Source of the DNA: Marisediminitalea aggregata
GTDB lineage: Bacteria; Pseudomonadota; Gammaproteobacteria; Enterobacterales; Alteromonadaceae
Length of the DNA: 64,000 nt
Assembly: GCF_900129565.1 (NCBI RefSeq)
Contig: NZ_FQWD01000004.1
Coordinates: 558,001-622,000, forward strand
Direction: 5' to 3'
The notes beneath the pieces were generated by a model that saw only the letters and a list, made by a program, of their open reading frames with translations, was not told the origin of the DNA and ran no database searches. Made by a program: the position numbers and the translations under genes. Position 1 is the stretch's first letter. The number at the start of each line of letters is the position of its first letter. Below, piece by piece: positions 15,941 to 25,600 of this stretch.

Positions 15941-18900
15941 GCGTCTCTCCTTCTGGTGATTGTGCTTTCGAAGCGGTTTCTGGCTGGCGCTTTGCCAGCA
16001 GGAAATAAAACAGCGGCGTTAATAGCAAGCCGAAAATGGTCACACCAATCATGCCGGAGAATACCGCCACCCCCATTGCCTGGCGCATTTCCGCGCCCGC
16101 ACCGGTAGAAAACACCAGTGGCGCCACCCCCATAATGAAGGCGATAGACGTCATCAGAATCGGGCGTAACCGCAATCGGCCGGCTTCCAGAATAGCGTCC
16201 ATAATCGACAGCCCCTGGTCTTGCAACTCTTTAGCAAACTCGACTATCAAAATGGCGTTCTTGGTAGCCAGCCCCACCAGCACAATAAAGCCAATCTGGG
16301 TAAGAATGTTGTTGTCACCGCCGTATAGCAGTACACCGCTTAATGCCGACAGCAAGGTCATCGGAATGATCAACACAATGGCCAGTGGCAGACGCACGCT
16401 CTCGTATTGCGCCGCCAACACCATAAACACCAACACAATTACCAGCGGGAAGACCAACATATTGGCGTTGCCCGTCAGGATTTGCTGATACGTCAGCTCT
16501 GTCCATTCGTAGGTCATGCCGTTGGGTAGGGTTTCAGCCAGGATCTTTTCAATCGCGGCCTGAGCTTCACCCGAGCTATAACCCGGCGCAGGACCACCAT
16601 TAACTTCCGCAGTGGGAAAACCGTTGTAGTGCATGACTCTGTCGGGTCCGGCGACGTCACGAACCTGAATAAAGGAGTCCAAAGCAACCATTTGACCCGC
16701 CTGATTACGCACTTTTAGCTGACCCACTTGTTCGGCGGTCACGCGATACGGCGCATCCGCCTGCATATTTACTTGAAAGGTACGGCCAAACAGGTTGAAG
16801 TCGTTTACGTACGTCGCACTCATGTAGCCTTGCAGGGTTTGGAACAACAGATTGAGATCGATACCCTGCTGTTTAGCTTTCTCGCGATCAATGTCAATGT
16901 CCAGCTGCGGTACATTCACCTGATAGCTTGAAAACACGCCGGCCAGTACCGGATCCTGCCAGGCTTTCTGCATCACCTGCATAGTGGCGTCATTGAGGGC
17001 TTCAAAGCCGTATCCTGCGCGGTCCTGAATTTGCAGACGGAAGCCACCAATAGTGCCCAGCCCCATCACTGGCGGGGGTGGGAAGATGGCCACAAACGCT
17101 TCCTGAATAGAGGCATACTTGGCATTAAGTGCACCGGCTATGGCATTCGCCGACAAAGACGGATCCGTGCGTTCTGCAAAGTCATCCAGCGTCACAAACA
17201 CAATGCCGCTATTGGTGGCGTTGGTGAATCCATTTACACTCAGGCCCGGAAACGCAATGGTATTGGCAACACCAGGGTGTTCAAGGGCAATCTCCGACAT
17301 ACGCGAAATCACACTGTCGGTTCTATCCAAAGACGCAGCATTAGGCAGTTGAGCAAACGCAATAAGGTACTGCTTGTCCTGCGCCGGAATGTAGCCGGTC
17401 GGCGTGGTCGTAAACTGCAAGCCCGTTACGCCCACCAATACCACATACAAAGGCACCACCACGACACCAAAGCGAATAATCTTTTTCACTAGCAGGCCAT
17501 AGCCTTTGGAAAGTCTGGCGAAGAAGCGATTGAAAGGCGCAAACAACCAGCCACCGAACAGCTTGTCCATCAACCGGGTAAGGCCGTCTTTGGGCGCGTC
17601 ATGGCCTTTCAGTAACAAGGCTGACAGAGCTGGGCTCAACGTTAACGAGTTAATCGCCGAAATAAACGTAGAAATGGTAATGGTTAATGCAAACTGCTTG
17701 TAAAACTGCCCGGTTAAGCCCGTCATAAAGGCGGTAGGAATAAATACCGACGCCAGTACCAGCGTGGTTGCCACAATCGGGCCGGTCACTTCTTTCATCG
17801 CTTTAGTCGTGGCTGCAACGGGCGACAAGCCTTCGCTGATATTACGCTCGACGTTTTCCACCACCACAATGGCGTCGTCCACCACGATCCCAATGGCCAA
17901 CACCAGGCCGAACAGCGACAGGGCGTTTAACGAAAAACCCATGACCTGCATAAAAGCAAAGGTACCAATTAAGGAAACAGGTACCGCCACCAGCGGAATA
18001 ATAGACGCTCGCCAGGTTTGCAGGAACAGCACTACAACCACCACAACCAACAAAACGGCTTCAAGTAAGGTTTTAACTACTGCTTCAATCGAGCCACGCA
18101 CGAACACAGTCGGGTCGTAAGCCAGTTCATAAGCCACGCCTTCCGGGAAGTTCTCAGCCAGCATCGCCATAGTCGCGCGTACATCTTCTGAGATCTGAAT
18201 GGCGTTTGAGCCAGCCGATTGGAATACGCCCATACCTACAGCGGGGTTGTTATCGATGGTCGAACGAAGAGCATAAGAGTCAGCGCCTAATTCGATGCGA
18301 GCAACGTCTTTCAGGCGACTAATTGCACCGTTGTCACCGACTTTAATGATGATATTTTCGAACTCTTCAACGTTGCTCAATCGACCTTTTACATTCATCA
18401 GAATATTAAAGTCAGCCCGCTTTACCGGTTGTGCACCCAGACTACCTGCGACAACCTGCTGGTTCTGTTCCTGAATGGCACTGGCAATGTCTGATGGAGT
18501 GAGATTCAGTGCGGCCACTTTATTGGGGTCCAGCCACACACGCATGCTGAATTCACCTGCACCGAACTGACGAACCTGGCCAACGCCGTTTATTTTGGCG
18601 AGCTCGTCTTTGACGTTGAGCGTGGCATAGTTGGCCAGATACAACATGTCATAGAGTTCGTTAGGCGAGTAAAGGTGCACCACCAGCGTAAGATTAGGCG
18701 AGGATTTTTCGGTTACTACGCCCAGTCGCTGCACTTCTTGTGGCAGACGCGGCACCGCGCGGTCAACCCGGCTTTGTACCTGTGATTGTGCCAAATCGAC
18801 ATCAGTGCCGATGGCAAAGGTAATCGTTAAAGTCATCAGGCCATCGGCGTTGGCTTGTGAAGACATATACAGCATGTTTTCAACGCCGTTGATTTCCTGC

Positions 18901-19100
18901 TCCAGCGGAGACGCCACAGTTTCAGCGATAACCTGAGGGTTGGCGCCAGGGTAACTGGCGGTCACTACGACAGTGGGCGGCACGACTTCCGGGTATTCCG
19001 TGATTGGCAGCTGCCACACCGCAATACTGCCGGTAATAATAAACAGCAGCGATAAGACCGATGCGAACACCGGTCGATGTATAAAAAATCGGGAAAACAT
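15933..19100 (-). CDS. RND multidrug efflux transporter, inner-membrane pump (HAE-1)
   Basis: 1055-residue proton-driven pump of the AcrB/MexF type. The N terminus FIHRPVFASVLSLLFIITG is the first membrane helix. The proton-relay aspartates are in GIVVDDAIVVVENVERN in TM4, and the porter loops have the usual LPITEYPEVVPP and QVQSRVDRAVPRLP motifs. Twelve membrane helices and two large periplasmic loops are expected. It lies between the adaptor gene (8-bp gap) and the channel gene. The NALSLFGLVLAIGIVVDDAIV form and overall length place it closest to the MexF/OqxB branch, which exports hydrophobic drugs; substrates are not known here. Confidence 0.96.
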   Translation of the reverse strand: MFSRFFIHRPVFASVLSLLFIITGSIAVWQLPITEYPEVVPPTVVVTASYPGANPQVIAETVASPLEQEINGVENMLYMSSQANADGLMTLTITFAIGTDVDLAQSQVQSRVDRAVPRLPQEVQRLGVVTEKSSPNLTLVVHLYSPNELYDMLYLANYATLNVKDELAKINGVGQVRQFGAGEFSMRVWLDPNKVAALNLTPSDIASAIQEQNQQVVAGSLGAQPVKRADFNILMNVKGRLSNVEEFENIIIKVGDNGAISRLKDVARIELGADSYALRSTIDNNPAVGMGVFQSAGSNAIQISEDVRATMAMLAENFPEGVAYELAYDPTVFVRGSIEAVVKTLLEAVLLVVVVVVLFLQTWRASIIPLVAVPVSLIGTFAFMQVMGFSLNALSLFGLVLAIGIVVDDAIVVVENVERNISEGLSPVAATTKAMKEVTGPIVATTLVLASVFIPTAFMTGLTGQFYKQFALTITISTFISAINSLTLSPALSALLLKGHDAPKDGLTRLMDKLFGGWLFAPFNRFFARLSKGYGLLVKKIIRFGVVVVPLYVVLVGVTGLQFTTTPTGYIPAQDKQYLIAFAQLPNAASLDRTDSVISRMSEIALEHPGVANTIAFPGLSVNGFTNATNSGIVFVTLDDFAERTDPSLSANAIAGALNAKYASIQEAFVAIFPPPPVMGLGTIGGFRLQIQDRAGYGFEALNDATMQVMQKAWQDPVLAGVFSSYQVNVPQLDIDIDREKAKQQGIDLNLLFQTLQGYMSATYVNDFNLFGRTFQVNMQADAPYRVTAEQVGQLKVRNQAGQMVALDSFIQVRDVAGPDRVMHYNGFPTAEVNGGPAPGYSSGEAQAAIEKILAETLPNGMTYEWTELTYQQILTGNANMLVFPLVIVLVFMVLAAQYESVRLPLAIVLIIPMTLLSALSGVLLYGGDNNILTQIGFIVLVGLATKNAILIVEFAKELQDQGLSIMDAILEAGRLRLRPILMTSIAFIMGVAPLVFSTGAGAEMRQAMGVAVFSGMIGVTIFGLLLTPLFYFLLAKRQPETASKAQSPEGETHA

Positions 19101-19108
19101 AATGACTC

Positions 19109-20344
19109 CTATTGCGTTGCCGTTACGTCAAACGAGGCAGACAAGGCAATTTGTGTGGGATCCAGCATGGCTTGCGAGGCTGCAATAGCCGTTAGTGTGG
19201 CCTCGTCGGCCATAGGGGTGAGGTCTGGATTGATAGTCATTCCGGGCATGACACGCTGCAGTCCATTTACCACAATGGTGTCACCGGGTTGAAGACCAGA
19301 GGTTACCAGGCGCAGATCCCCCACAGATTCACCCAGCGTAATTGGGCGATATTCAATGGCGTTGTTTTGCGCCACGACCAACACAAACTTGTTGTTTAAG
19401 TCGGTACCTACGGCTTTTTCATCAATTAAAATGCCGTCGTGCGGCTGACTGCCTGCCAGGCGAATACGCGCATACAGGCCAGGCACTAATACACCATCGT
19501 CATTACTAAAACGTGCTCTTACCGTAATGCCGCCGGTTTGCTGGTCGACCTGGTTGTCTACAAAATCGATGTAGCCGCGATACTGAAATGCGTTATCACC
19601 AGACAACGCCAGCGCAACCGGTTGATTCGCGCCGTTGTTATCAGACCCATTCTGGATTACCGCACTGCGAACGTAGCGCAGGTAAGTTTGCTCATCGACG
19701 CTGAAATAAGCATACATCTCTTCAACTGACACAATACTGGTAAGGGCGCTCTGCCCGGCAGTAACATAGTTACCCTGTGTAATGTGAGCGCGTGAAACCC
19801 GCCCTGATACCGGCGCTGTTACCTTGGTATAAGACAAATCTAATTCAGCGCGTTCCACTGCTGCACTCAGCGCAGACACATTGGCTTTTGCCTGTTGTAA
19901 TGCCGCAAAGCGACCATCGAGGGCTTCCTGAGAAATGGCTTGTTGTTTACTCAGGCGCTGACCGCGCTCATAGTCATTTTTAGCAAGCGTTAATTGGCTG
20001 GCTGCACTGTCCAGTTCTGCTTGCAATCTGGCAACTTCAACTTCAAAGGGCGCAGGGTCGATCTCAAGCAGCACATCACCTGCTTTAACTAAAGCGCCTT
20101 CTTTAAAGTGAATGCGGTTTACGTAACCGGATACGCGTGGCATTAACGTCACAGACTCAGGGGCGCTGAGCCGGCCACTAAATTCATCCCAGTCACTAAC
20201 CTGCATATTAACTACTTCAGCCACGCTGACTGTTGGCGTCGTCATTTGCTGAGCAGGTTGTTGTGCTTCGCTACCACAGCCAGCGAGTACAACGGTGGCA
20301 ATAGCGCTTAATAAAAATAGCCGGGCGGTGTGTCGTGTTGACAT
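19109..20344 (-). CDS. RND efflux periplasmic adaptor (membrane fusion) lipoprotein
   Basis: 411-residue adaptor linking pump and channel. The lipoprotein signal ends at VLAGC (cysteine about 22). A biotinyl-lipoyl-like half motif GYVNRIHFKEGALVKAGDVLLEIDP is followed by a coiled-coil hairpin (about residues 100-165), the second lipoyl half KVTAPVSGRVSRAHITQGNYV, and a beta-barrel and membrane-proximal domain. First gene of the leftward efflux operon, divergent from the AraC regulator. Confidence 0.95.
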   Translation of the reverse strand: MSTRHTARLFLLSAIATVVLAGCGSEAQQPAQQMTTPTVSVAEVVNMQVSDWDEFSGRLSAPESVTLMPRVSGYVNRIHFKEGALVKAGDVLLEIDPAPFEVEVARLQAELDSAASQLTLAKNDYERGQRLSKQQAISQEALDGRFAALQQAKANVSALSAAVERAELDLSYTKVTAPVSGRVSRAHITQGNYVTAGQSALTSIVSVEEMYAYFSVDEQTYLRYVRSAVIQNGSDNNGANQPVALALSGDNAFQYRGYIDFVDNQVDQQTGGITVRARFSNDDGVLVPGLYARIRLAGSQPHDGILIDEKAVGTDLNNKFVLVVAQNNAIEYRPITLGESVGDLRLVTSGLQPGDTIVVNGLQRVMPGMTINPDLTPMADEATLTAIAASQAMLDPTQIALSASFDVTATQ

Positions 20345-20473
20345 GTCTCACTCCTGTTTGGGACGATTTCAAAATTAAGGTGAGCAAAGGTGGAGTGCTC
20401 AATCAGAAGTGAAAAGTGTAATGTCAGGAAGAGGGAACGATAATATCCGAAACTCGGCAATCATTGCATATTT

Positions 20474-20660
20474 CTACAATCACTGGAGGATCATGCAATC
20501 TACGCGCAGTATCAGGCAAGGCTGGGCATTTTGTAATAAAATATAACCAAAAACCGCCTGCAAACCCTATTGTAAAGGCACCATAGATAGTTACCCATAA
20601 AATTGAATTGTCGAAATCTACACAATCATTGCCTAATCCTACAATGCCTGATTCTACAAA
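20474..20660. promoter_or_regulatory. Repeated CTACA-type boxes in divergent efflux/AraC control region
   Basis: Similar units occur on the plus strand in the 20345-20725 gap: TTCTACAATCACTGG (from 20472), ATCTACACAATCATTGCC (from 20616), ATCCTACAATGCCTG (from 20636) and ATTCTACAAATTGGCTGG (from 20651). CTACA begins at 20474, 20618, 20639 and 20654. In addition CAATCATTGC occurs twice (20458-20467 and 20623-20632). The last units abut and overlap the -35 of the regulator promoter. Direct, irregularly spaced boxes are typical for AraC-family activators, so autoregulation plus control of the efflux operon is the likely role (inference). Confidence 0.55.
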
Positions 20661-20689
20661 TTGGCTGGATAATTATTACACTCTATACT
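20661..20689 (+). promoter_or_regulatory. Sigma-70 promoter for AraC-type regulator
   Basis: TTGGCT (20661-20666), a 17-bp spacer and TATACT (20684-20689) make a good housekeeping promoter, placing the transcript start near 20696 and leaving a leader of about 30 bases before the ATG at 20726. The CTACA box at 20654 overlaps its upstream edge. Confidence 0.6.
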
Positions 20690-20725
20690 TAGCAAACTGT
20701 CGCACATCATTCGCCTGGAGAATTC

Positions 20726-21637
20726 ATGCATACTCAAGCCCAGATATATCAACAAGAGCTAATCGATATGACCGCCCGGGTAAGTCAAGAGAATGGCCTG
20801 ATGGATACGCGCGTGCCTGGACTACGTACTTTGCGTAGTAATTCGAAAACCTGTACCGCCCCGGCGATATATGAGCCGATGCTATGCCTGTTGCTACAAG
20901 GCAGTAAAAAGCTCTACGTCGGTGAGAACGTATTCCACTACAACGCCTTAGACTATCTGATGGTCCCCATTATGATGCCGGTGATTGGTGAGATCGTGCA
21001 GGCCTGCGACAGTGAGCCTTACGTCGGGATCAGTATTGCGCTGGACCTTCGGGAACTGTCGGAACTATTAATTGATATGGCAGATGTGGGCACGCCTACG
21101 TGTGGCAAAGAATGCAGTATTAAGGTTATTAATGCTGATGTTGAAATGCTGTCTACCTTCAAACGTATTTTGTCGTTGCACGAGTCGCCGGCAGATATCC
21201 CGATCATGCTGCCTATGCTAAAACGCGAGTTGATGTACCGTGTTCTGAAAGGCCCGGCCGGTAATCAATTGCGTCAGTTTTTACTTTACGATACCAACGC
21301 TAATCGTATCAGTAAGGCCATTGAGATCATTCGCGACAACTTCGATTCGCCGTTAAAAGTAAAATCTCTGGCCAGCGCCGTTCACATGAGTGAATCCTCG
21401 CTATACAGCACTTTCAAAGCCGTAACCAGCATGTCGCCGCTGCAATACCAGAAACACATACGTCTGAACGAAGCTCGTCGATTAATGTTACATGAAGGCA
21501 TTGAAGCCGCCGCAGCGGGCTATAAAGTGGGCTATGAAAGCCCGTCGCAGTTCAGCCGCGAGTACAGCCGCTTATTCGGCGCACCGCCAATCACCGATAT
21601 CAACCGGGTTAAAACGGCGCAAGCTGCTGCATCCTGA
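20726..21637 (+). CDS. AraC family transcriptional regulator
   Basis: 303 residues with a GGAG site eight bases before the ATG. The N-terminal half (about 30-180; PAIYEPMLCLLLQGSKKLYVGENVFHYNALDYLMV) matches the AraC_N cupin-like effector domain of the YqhC type. The C-terminal half (about 195-295) holds two helix-turn-helix motifs (LKVKSLASAVHMSESSLYSTFKAVTSMSPLQYQKHIRLNEARRLM and AAAGYKVGYESPSQFSREYSRLFG). YqhC relatives respond to aldehydes. Divergent from the RND efflux operon, which it probably controls. Confidence 0.92.
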   Translation: MHTQAQIYQQELIDMTARVSQENGLMDTRVPGLRTLRSNSKTCTAPAIYEPMLCLLLQGSKKLYVGENVFHYNALDYLMVPIMMPVIGEIVQACDSEPYVGISIALDLRELSELLIDMADVGTPTCGKECSIKVINADVEMLSTFKRILSLHESPADIPIMLPMLKRELMYRVLKGPAGNQLRQFLLYDTNANRISKAIEIIRDNFDSPLKVKSLASAVHMSESSLYSTFKAVTSMSPLQYQKHIRLNEARRLMLHEGIEAAAAGYKVGYESPSQFSREYSRLFGAPPITDINRVKTAQAAAS

Positions 21638-21708
21638 AAAACACATTCAGCGACGGAGCCATTGGGCTCCGCGTGCTACCTACCTGAATAGGCAGCAACT
21701 GTTTGCAG

Positions 21709-22863
21709 TTAATCCAAACCCGTAGGTTTAGCACCCAATCCCGCTTTACTTAGCGCAATAGCCCTATCGATCGTTTGGCTGGTTAAGCGTATCGGCCAGT
21801 CGGCATTTTCCTGTTCTGACTCGAACATGGCTTCAATAATACGATCGCCCATGGCGGGACGGTAGTGGGCAGGCTCCCAGAACCATTTCATTGGCTTGTG
21901 GTTTTGCGCATAGTCAGGATCTTCAAGCGTTTCTGGCGATGGCAAACTAAAATCGTAAAAAGGGAATTGCGGATAGGTATCGGCTAAGCCGGCTAAGTCA
22001 CGCTTCCACTGCAAATAATCAGGCCAATGACCCGTTTGCTTAATAACCTGCCAGTAAGACTGATGATAGGGATTAATAAACGTGTATAGCGTGATCTGTG
22101 GATGCCTGGTCACCAGTTCATCGATAAACGTCTTGTACATGCCAATACCAAACAAGCCATGTTCACCGCTATAGCTGTACTGCTCTCGCTCAAAACGCTG
22201 TTGTACACCACTTTGCTGGTGCTTAAAGAAACGTTGTTTACCTTCTGCTTTTATGGTTGCCAGATAGTAATCACCGGTATTACTACCCAGAGGCGTAATG
22301 TGATTATAGAGCCCTCCCTGCTGAAGAACTGTACTCAGTGAATCCTGCAGCGTATCCAGTGAAAACAACGCAGGATAAATACGTTGGACTTTTTCTAAGG
22401 CGGTTTCAGGCGCTTTGTTGTATTTGTCCATTAATTCCTGCGCTGTCCAGGGCCCAGGATCGTTGCCATAGTTATTGAGGAAATACCGGTAATCGACGCC
22501 AATGATCAGGGTACGCACATTGGGATTTTGCCGAATGTGCCACAGCGCATATTTAAGGTTTTCGGTTAGGCCAGAACCAGGAAGCGCGAGGTTAAATACT
22601 TTACGCTCACCAAATACCTCAGATTCGGCAGCAAAACCAAGTTGCACACGTGAACTCCCAATTAATAACGTATCAGGCTGTAAGTCCAGCGCACGGAATG
22701 GCGTAACCTCGCGAACCCGCTCGTCGGCCTGCGTTTTCCTGGCGTTAAATCCTTCGATTGTTGGCGACCAATAGAATCCGTACGGATCGATGAATGCGTT
22801 CACTGCACCAGCGAGCACAAACAGCCCCACAATAAAAACCAATAGCTTCCGTAAATAATGCAT
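21709..22863 (-). CDS. SGNH-like acyltransferase partner protein, membrane anchored
   Basis: 384 residues with an N-terminal membrane anchor (about 7-24) and a periplasmic domain. Near residue 65 is LLIGSSRVQLGF, resembling the serine-containing first block of SGNH/AlgX-AlgJ proteins, and near the C terminus MKWFWEPAHYRPAMGDRI supplies a candidate catalytic His/acidic pair. Its start lies 2 bp after the stop of the MBOAT gene, so it is co-transcribed. In alginate-type acetylation an MBOAT protein passes acyl groups across the membrane and such a partner transfers them to polysaccharide. The acceptor polymer is unknown. Confidence 0.7.
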   Translation of the reverse strand: MHYLRKLLVFIVGLFVLAGAVNAFIDPYGFYWSPTIEGFNARKTQADERVREVTPFRALDLQPDTLLIGSSRVQLGFAAESEVFGERKVFNLALPGSGLTENLKYALWHIRQNPNVRTLIIGVDYRYFLNNYGNDPGPWTAQELMDKYNKAPETALEKVQRIYPALFSLDTLQDSLSTVLQQGGLYNHITPLGSNTGDYYLATIKAEGKQRFFKHQQSGVQQRFEREQYSYSGEHGLFGIGMYKTFIDELVTRHPQITLYTFINPYHQSYWQVIKQTGHWPDYLQWKRDLAGLADTYPQFPFYDFSLPSPETLEDPDYAQNHKPMKWFWEPAHYRPAMGDRIIEAMFESEQENADWPIRLTSQTIDRAIALSKAGLGAKPTGLD

Positions 22864-22865
22864 AA

Positions 22866-24425
22866 TTAAAACTGAAAATATAAAAATTCACTGACTTGCG
22901 ACAAAGTCATTACCCCAGCCACAAATAACACCGCCATCCACAATGCCCAACCTGTTGTGGTTTGCCAGGTAAATCGCGACACCCATTTGTGCCCGGGCCA
23001 GAACGCATCGTGTTTGCTAAACGACAAATTACTGAGTGAGCCATTACTGCGACTGAACATATCCTGCGTGTTTGGCAGCACAAGCACTGCCACTAACAGG
23101 CAAACATTCCAAATCCACACCGACACAAATGCACTGCTGCTGGCTGAGGACGCAGTCATACCGACAGCATCAAGTAATGAAGTTATTGAGGTACCTAGTC
23201 TCGACCAAATCCCTTGCGGAATACTTATTCCGTATTGCCCAACCATCCCTTTAAGCATTGTCACCGCGCCATCAAACGTGGTGGCGCGGAAAAACACCCA
23301 GCTCACCACGGCAGCCAGAAAGGTAAGCCCCCAGCCGAGCCCCATTGCTGCAATGTGCTTTGAAGCATGCAGTGTCGGGCAGAGATTACGCCACCCGTGA
23401 AACACCATCAGATAGCTACCATGAAGCACTCCCCAAATCAGGAAGTTCCAGCCGGCCCCGTGCCAGATACCACCGAGCACCATTGTCAGAAATAAGTTGC
23501 GATAACGATTAAAGTTACCGTTGCGGTTTCCTCCTAGCGCGATATACAGATAGTCACGCAGAAATCGCGACAATGTCATATGCCAGCGTCGCCAAAATTC
23601 AGAGATATTCACCGCTTTATAGGGCGAATAGAAATTGAGCGGAAGTACGATGCCAAACATGCGGGCCAGGCCAATGGCCATATCGGAATACCCTGAAAAG
23701 TCGAAGTACAGCTGGAATGTATAGGCTAATGCGCCGGCCCAGGCGGGAAAAAAGTCCAACGTTCCGCCGGTATCCACAGTGACGAATGCAGTGTTGGCGT
23801 AGCCCGCGATGCCATCGGCGATTACCGCTTTTTTAAACAAACCCATCGCAAAAATAGACAGGCCAATGCCCATGTTATTAGCAGTAATCGATGCATGCCC
23901 TTTGGCAAACTGCGGTAGCATCTCCTTGTGATGCACGATTGGTCCGGCGATGAGCTGGGGGAAAAACGTCACAAACAAAGCATAATCAAGCGGGTGTTTC
24001 TCGACGGTTTCACCGCGGAATGAATCAACTAGATAGGCGACTTGCTGGAAAGTAAAAAAGGAAATCGCCAGCGGCAACACCACATTAGGCAAAGGGATGG
24101 GTGATTCTAGCAGCAAATTTACGTTGTCTAATACAAAATCGGTGTACTTGAAATAACCCAATGAAAAGAGATTTAGTAATACACCAACATACAGCAAGGG
24201 TTTTTCTTTCCGCTTGCTGAGCCGTTTACCTAACTGGTAGTTGATCACCATCGACAACACGATGATCAGCAAATAAACCGGATTCCACCAGCCATAAAAA
24301 AACAATGAGGCCGCGACCAGTACAGCGACCACGGCCTGAAAAGACGCGAAGCGACCAAACGCCCAAACCAGCAGTACTACCACGGGTAAAAACGCAAAAA
24401 TAAATTCGAACGAGTTAAACAGCAT
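22866..24425 (-). CDS. MBOAT family O-acyltransferase (AlgI/PatA-like)
   Basis: 519-residue multi-pass membrane protein. The AlgI core is clear: LDYALFVTFFPQLIAGPIVH, then NFYSPYKAVNISEFWRRWHMTLSRFLRDYLYIALGGNRNG, then the catalytic-histidine region GGIWHGAGWNFLIWGVLHG. Family members move acyl groups from cytoplasmic donors to extracytoplasmic acceptors for O-acetylation of polysaccharides. Upstream gene of a two-gene leftward operon with the SGNH-like partner. No polysaccharide polymerase genes are adjacent, so the acceptor cannot be named. Confidence 0.93.
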   Translation of the reverse strand: MLFNSFEFIFAFLPVVVLLVWAFGRFASFQAVVAVLVAASLFFYGWWNPVYLLIIVLSMVINYQLGKRLSKRKEKPLLYVGVLLNLFSLGYFKYTDFVLDNVNLLLESPIPLPNVVLPLAISFFTFQQVAYLVDSFRGETVEKHPLDYALFVTFFPQLIAGPIVHHKEMLPQFAKGHASITANNMGIGLSIFAMGLFKKAVIADGIAGYANTAFVTVDTGGTLDFFPAWAGALAYTFQLYFDFSGYSDMAIGLARMFGIVLPLNFYSPYKAVNISEFWRRWHMTLSRFLRDYLYIALGGNRNGNFNRYRNLFLTMVLGGIWHGAGWNFLIWGVLHGSYLMVFHGWRNLCPTLHASKHIAAMGLGWGLTFLAAVVSWVFFRATTFDGAVTMLKGMVGQYGISIPQGIWSRLGTSITSLLDAVGMTASSASSSAFVSVWIWNVCLLVAVLVLPNTQDMFSRSNGSLSNLSFSKHDAFWPGHKWVSRFTWQTTTGWALWMAVLFVAGVMTLSQVSEFLYFQF

Positions 24426-24596
24426 AGCGTGGGACAGTAATTGTTATTTTTAATTGTTCACTTAGTGATCTTCGACCTTACCCTATTCACCTTGCAGGTT
24501 GAAGAGGCAAACAACATATCGATGCAAAAAGGGAGGTTACATCTATGAACAGTATTGGTACATTAAGCATTATTTCATGCATAAATTTCATCATAC

Positions 24597-25484
24597 ATGT
24601 TAGAGCGCATTCACCTGGCGATTCTCCACGCCATTGACAAACACGGTACCCTTACACAGGCAGCCGACGCATTGCACCTGAGTCAATCCGCACTTAGCCA
24701 CAGTATTAAAAAACTCGAACAACAAATGAATACGCCGCTGTGGGAAAAAGAAGGTCGGCGGCTGCGGCTAACCCGAGCTGGCACTGAGGTGCTAAAACTG
24801 GCCAAACGCGTACTGCCACAATTTGAACACACGGAATTGTTGGTGTCGCAGATTGCCCAGGGCGAACGCGGCATGTTGCGCATTGGAATGGAGTGTCACC
24901 CCTGCTACCAGTGGCTGTTAAAGGTCGTTTCGCCGTTTTTAGATGAATGGCCGGATGTGGATATAGATGTAAAGCAGGCGTTTCAATTTGGCGGTATGGC
25001 GGCGTTGTTTGAATATGACATCGATATGCTGGTCACCCCCGACCCGCTGTTTAAACCCGGTGTGACTTTTACACCGGTGTTTAGCTACGAACACAGATTG
25101 GTAGTAGCCAGTTCACACCCTTTGGCACAACACACCTATGTTAGCCCTGAGCAACTGCAAAACGAAGTATTGATCACCTACCCCGTTGAGCCTCAGCGTC
25201 TGGACATATTCAGTCAGTTCCTGACACCGGCTGGCTGTACAGTAAAACAACATAAAACTATTGAAACCACTGAAATCATGCTGCAAATGGTGGCAGCGGG
25301 CCGCTGTGTCTGTGCCTTACCGGGATGGTTGGTTGATGAGTATGCCAGCCGCCTGCCAATTACCAGTCTGGCTATTGGTAAAACTGGCATTCACAAGCAC
25401 ATTTATGTCGGTGTGCGGGAAGTCGATACACACATTCCCTATGTTGAGGACTTTATTCGCATGGCCAGTGCAACTGACAGCTAG
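24597..25484 (+). CDS. metR: LysR family regulator of methionine biosynthesis MetR
   Basis: 295 residues. The order and detail of motifs fit MetR rather than a generic LysR: HTH with LHLSQSALSHSIKKLEQQM (about 25-60), then RIGMECHPCYQWLLKVVSPFLDEWPDVDIDV, LITYPVEPQRLDIFSQFLTPAGC and MLQMVAAGRCVCALPGWLVDEY, all hallmarks of MetR. MetR activates metE, metH and other methionine genes with homocysteine as co-effector. Neither metE nor metH is adjacent. No good ribosome site precedes the ATG, but the N terminus aligns to MetR starts. Stands alone after the MBOAT gene, which is divergent. Confidence 0.9.
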   Translation: MLERIHLAILHAIDKHGTLTQAADALHLSQSALSHSIKKLEQQMNTPLWEKEGRRLRLTRAGTEVLKLAKRVLPQFEHTELLVSQIAQGERGMLRIGMECHPCYQWLLKVVSPFLDEWPDVDIDVKQAFQFGGMAALFEYDIDMLVTPDPLFKPGVTFTPVFSYEHRLVVASSHPLAQHTYVSPEQLQNEVLITYPVEPQRLDIFSQFLTPAGCTVKQHKTIETTEIMLQMVAAGRCVCALPGWLVDEYASRLPITSLAIGKTGIHKHIYVGVREVDTHIPYVEDFIRMASATDS

Positions 25485-25600
25485 ACCCGTTTATCACATA
25501 GAAACAACATATCTGTGTAAAAAACAGGTGGCAGGTTTCACCTCCATTTTACCAATGGGAGCTTATGTTATTCCGAACTTAGACTAAATAAGGAATTAAC

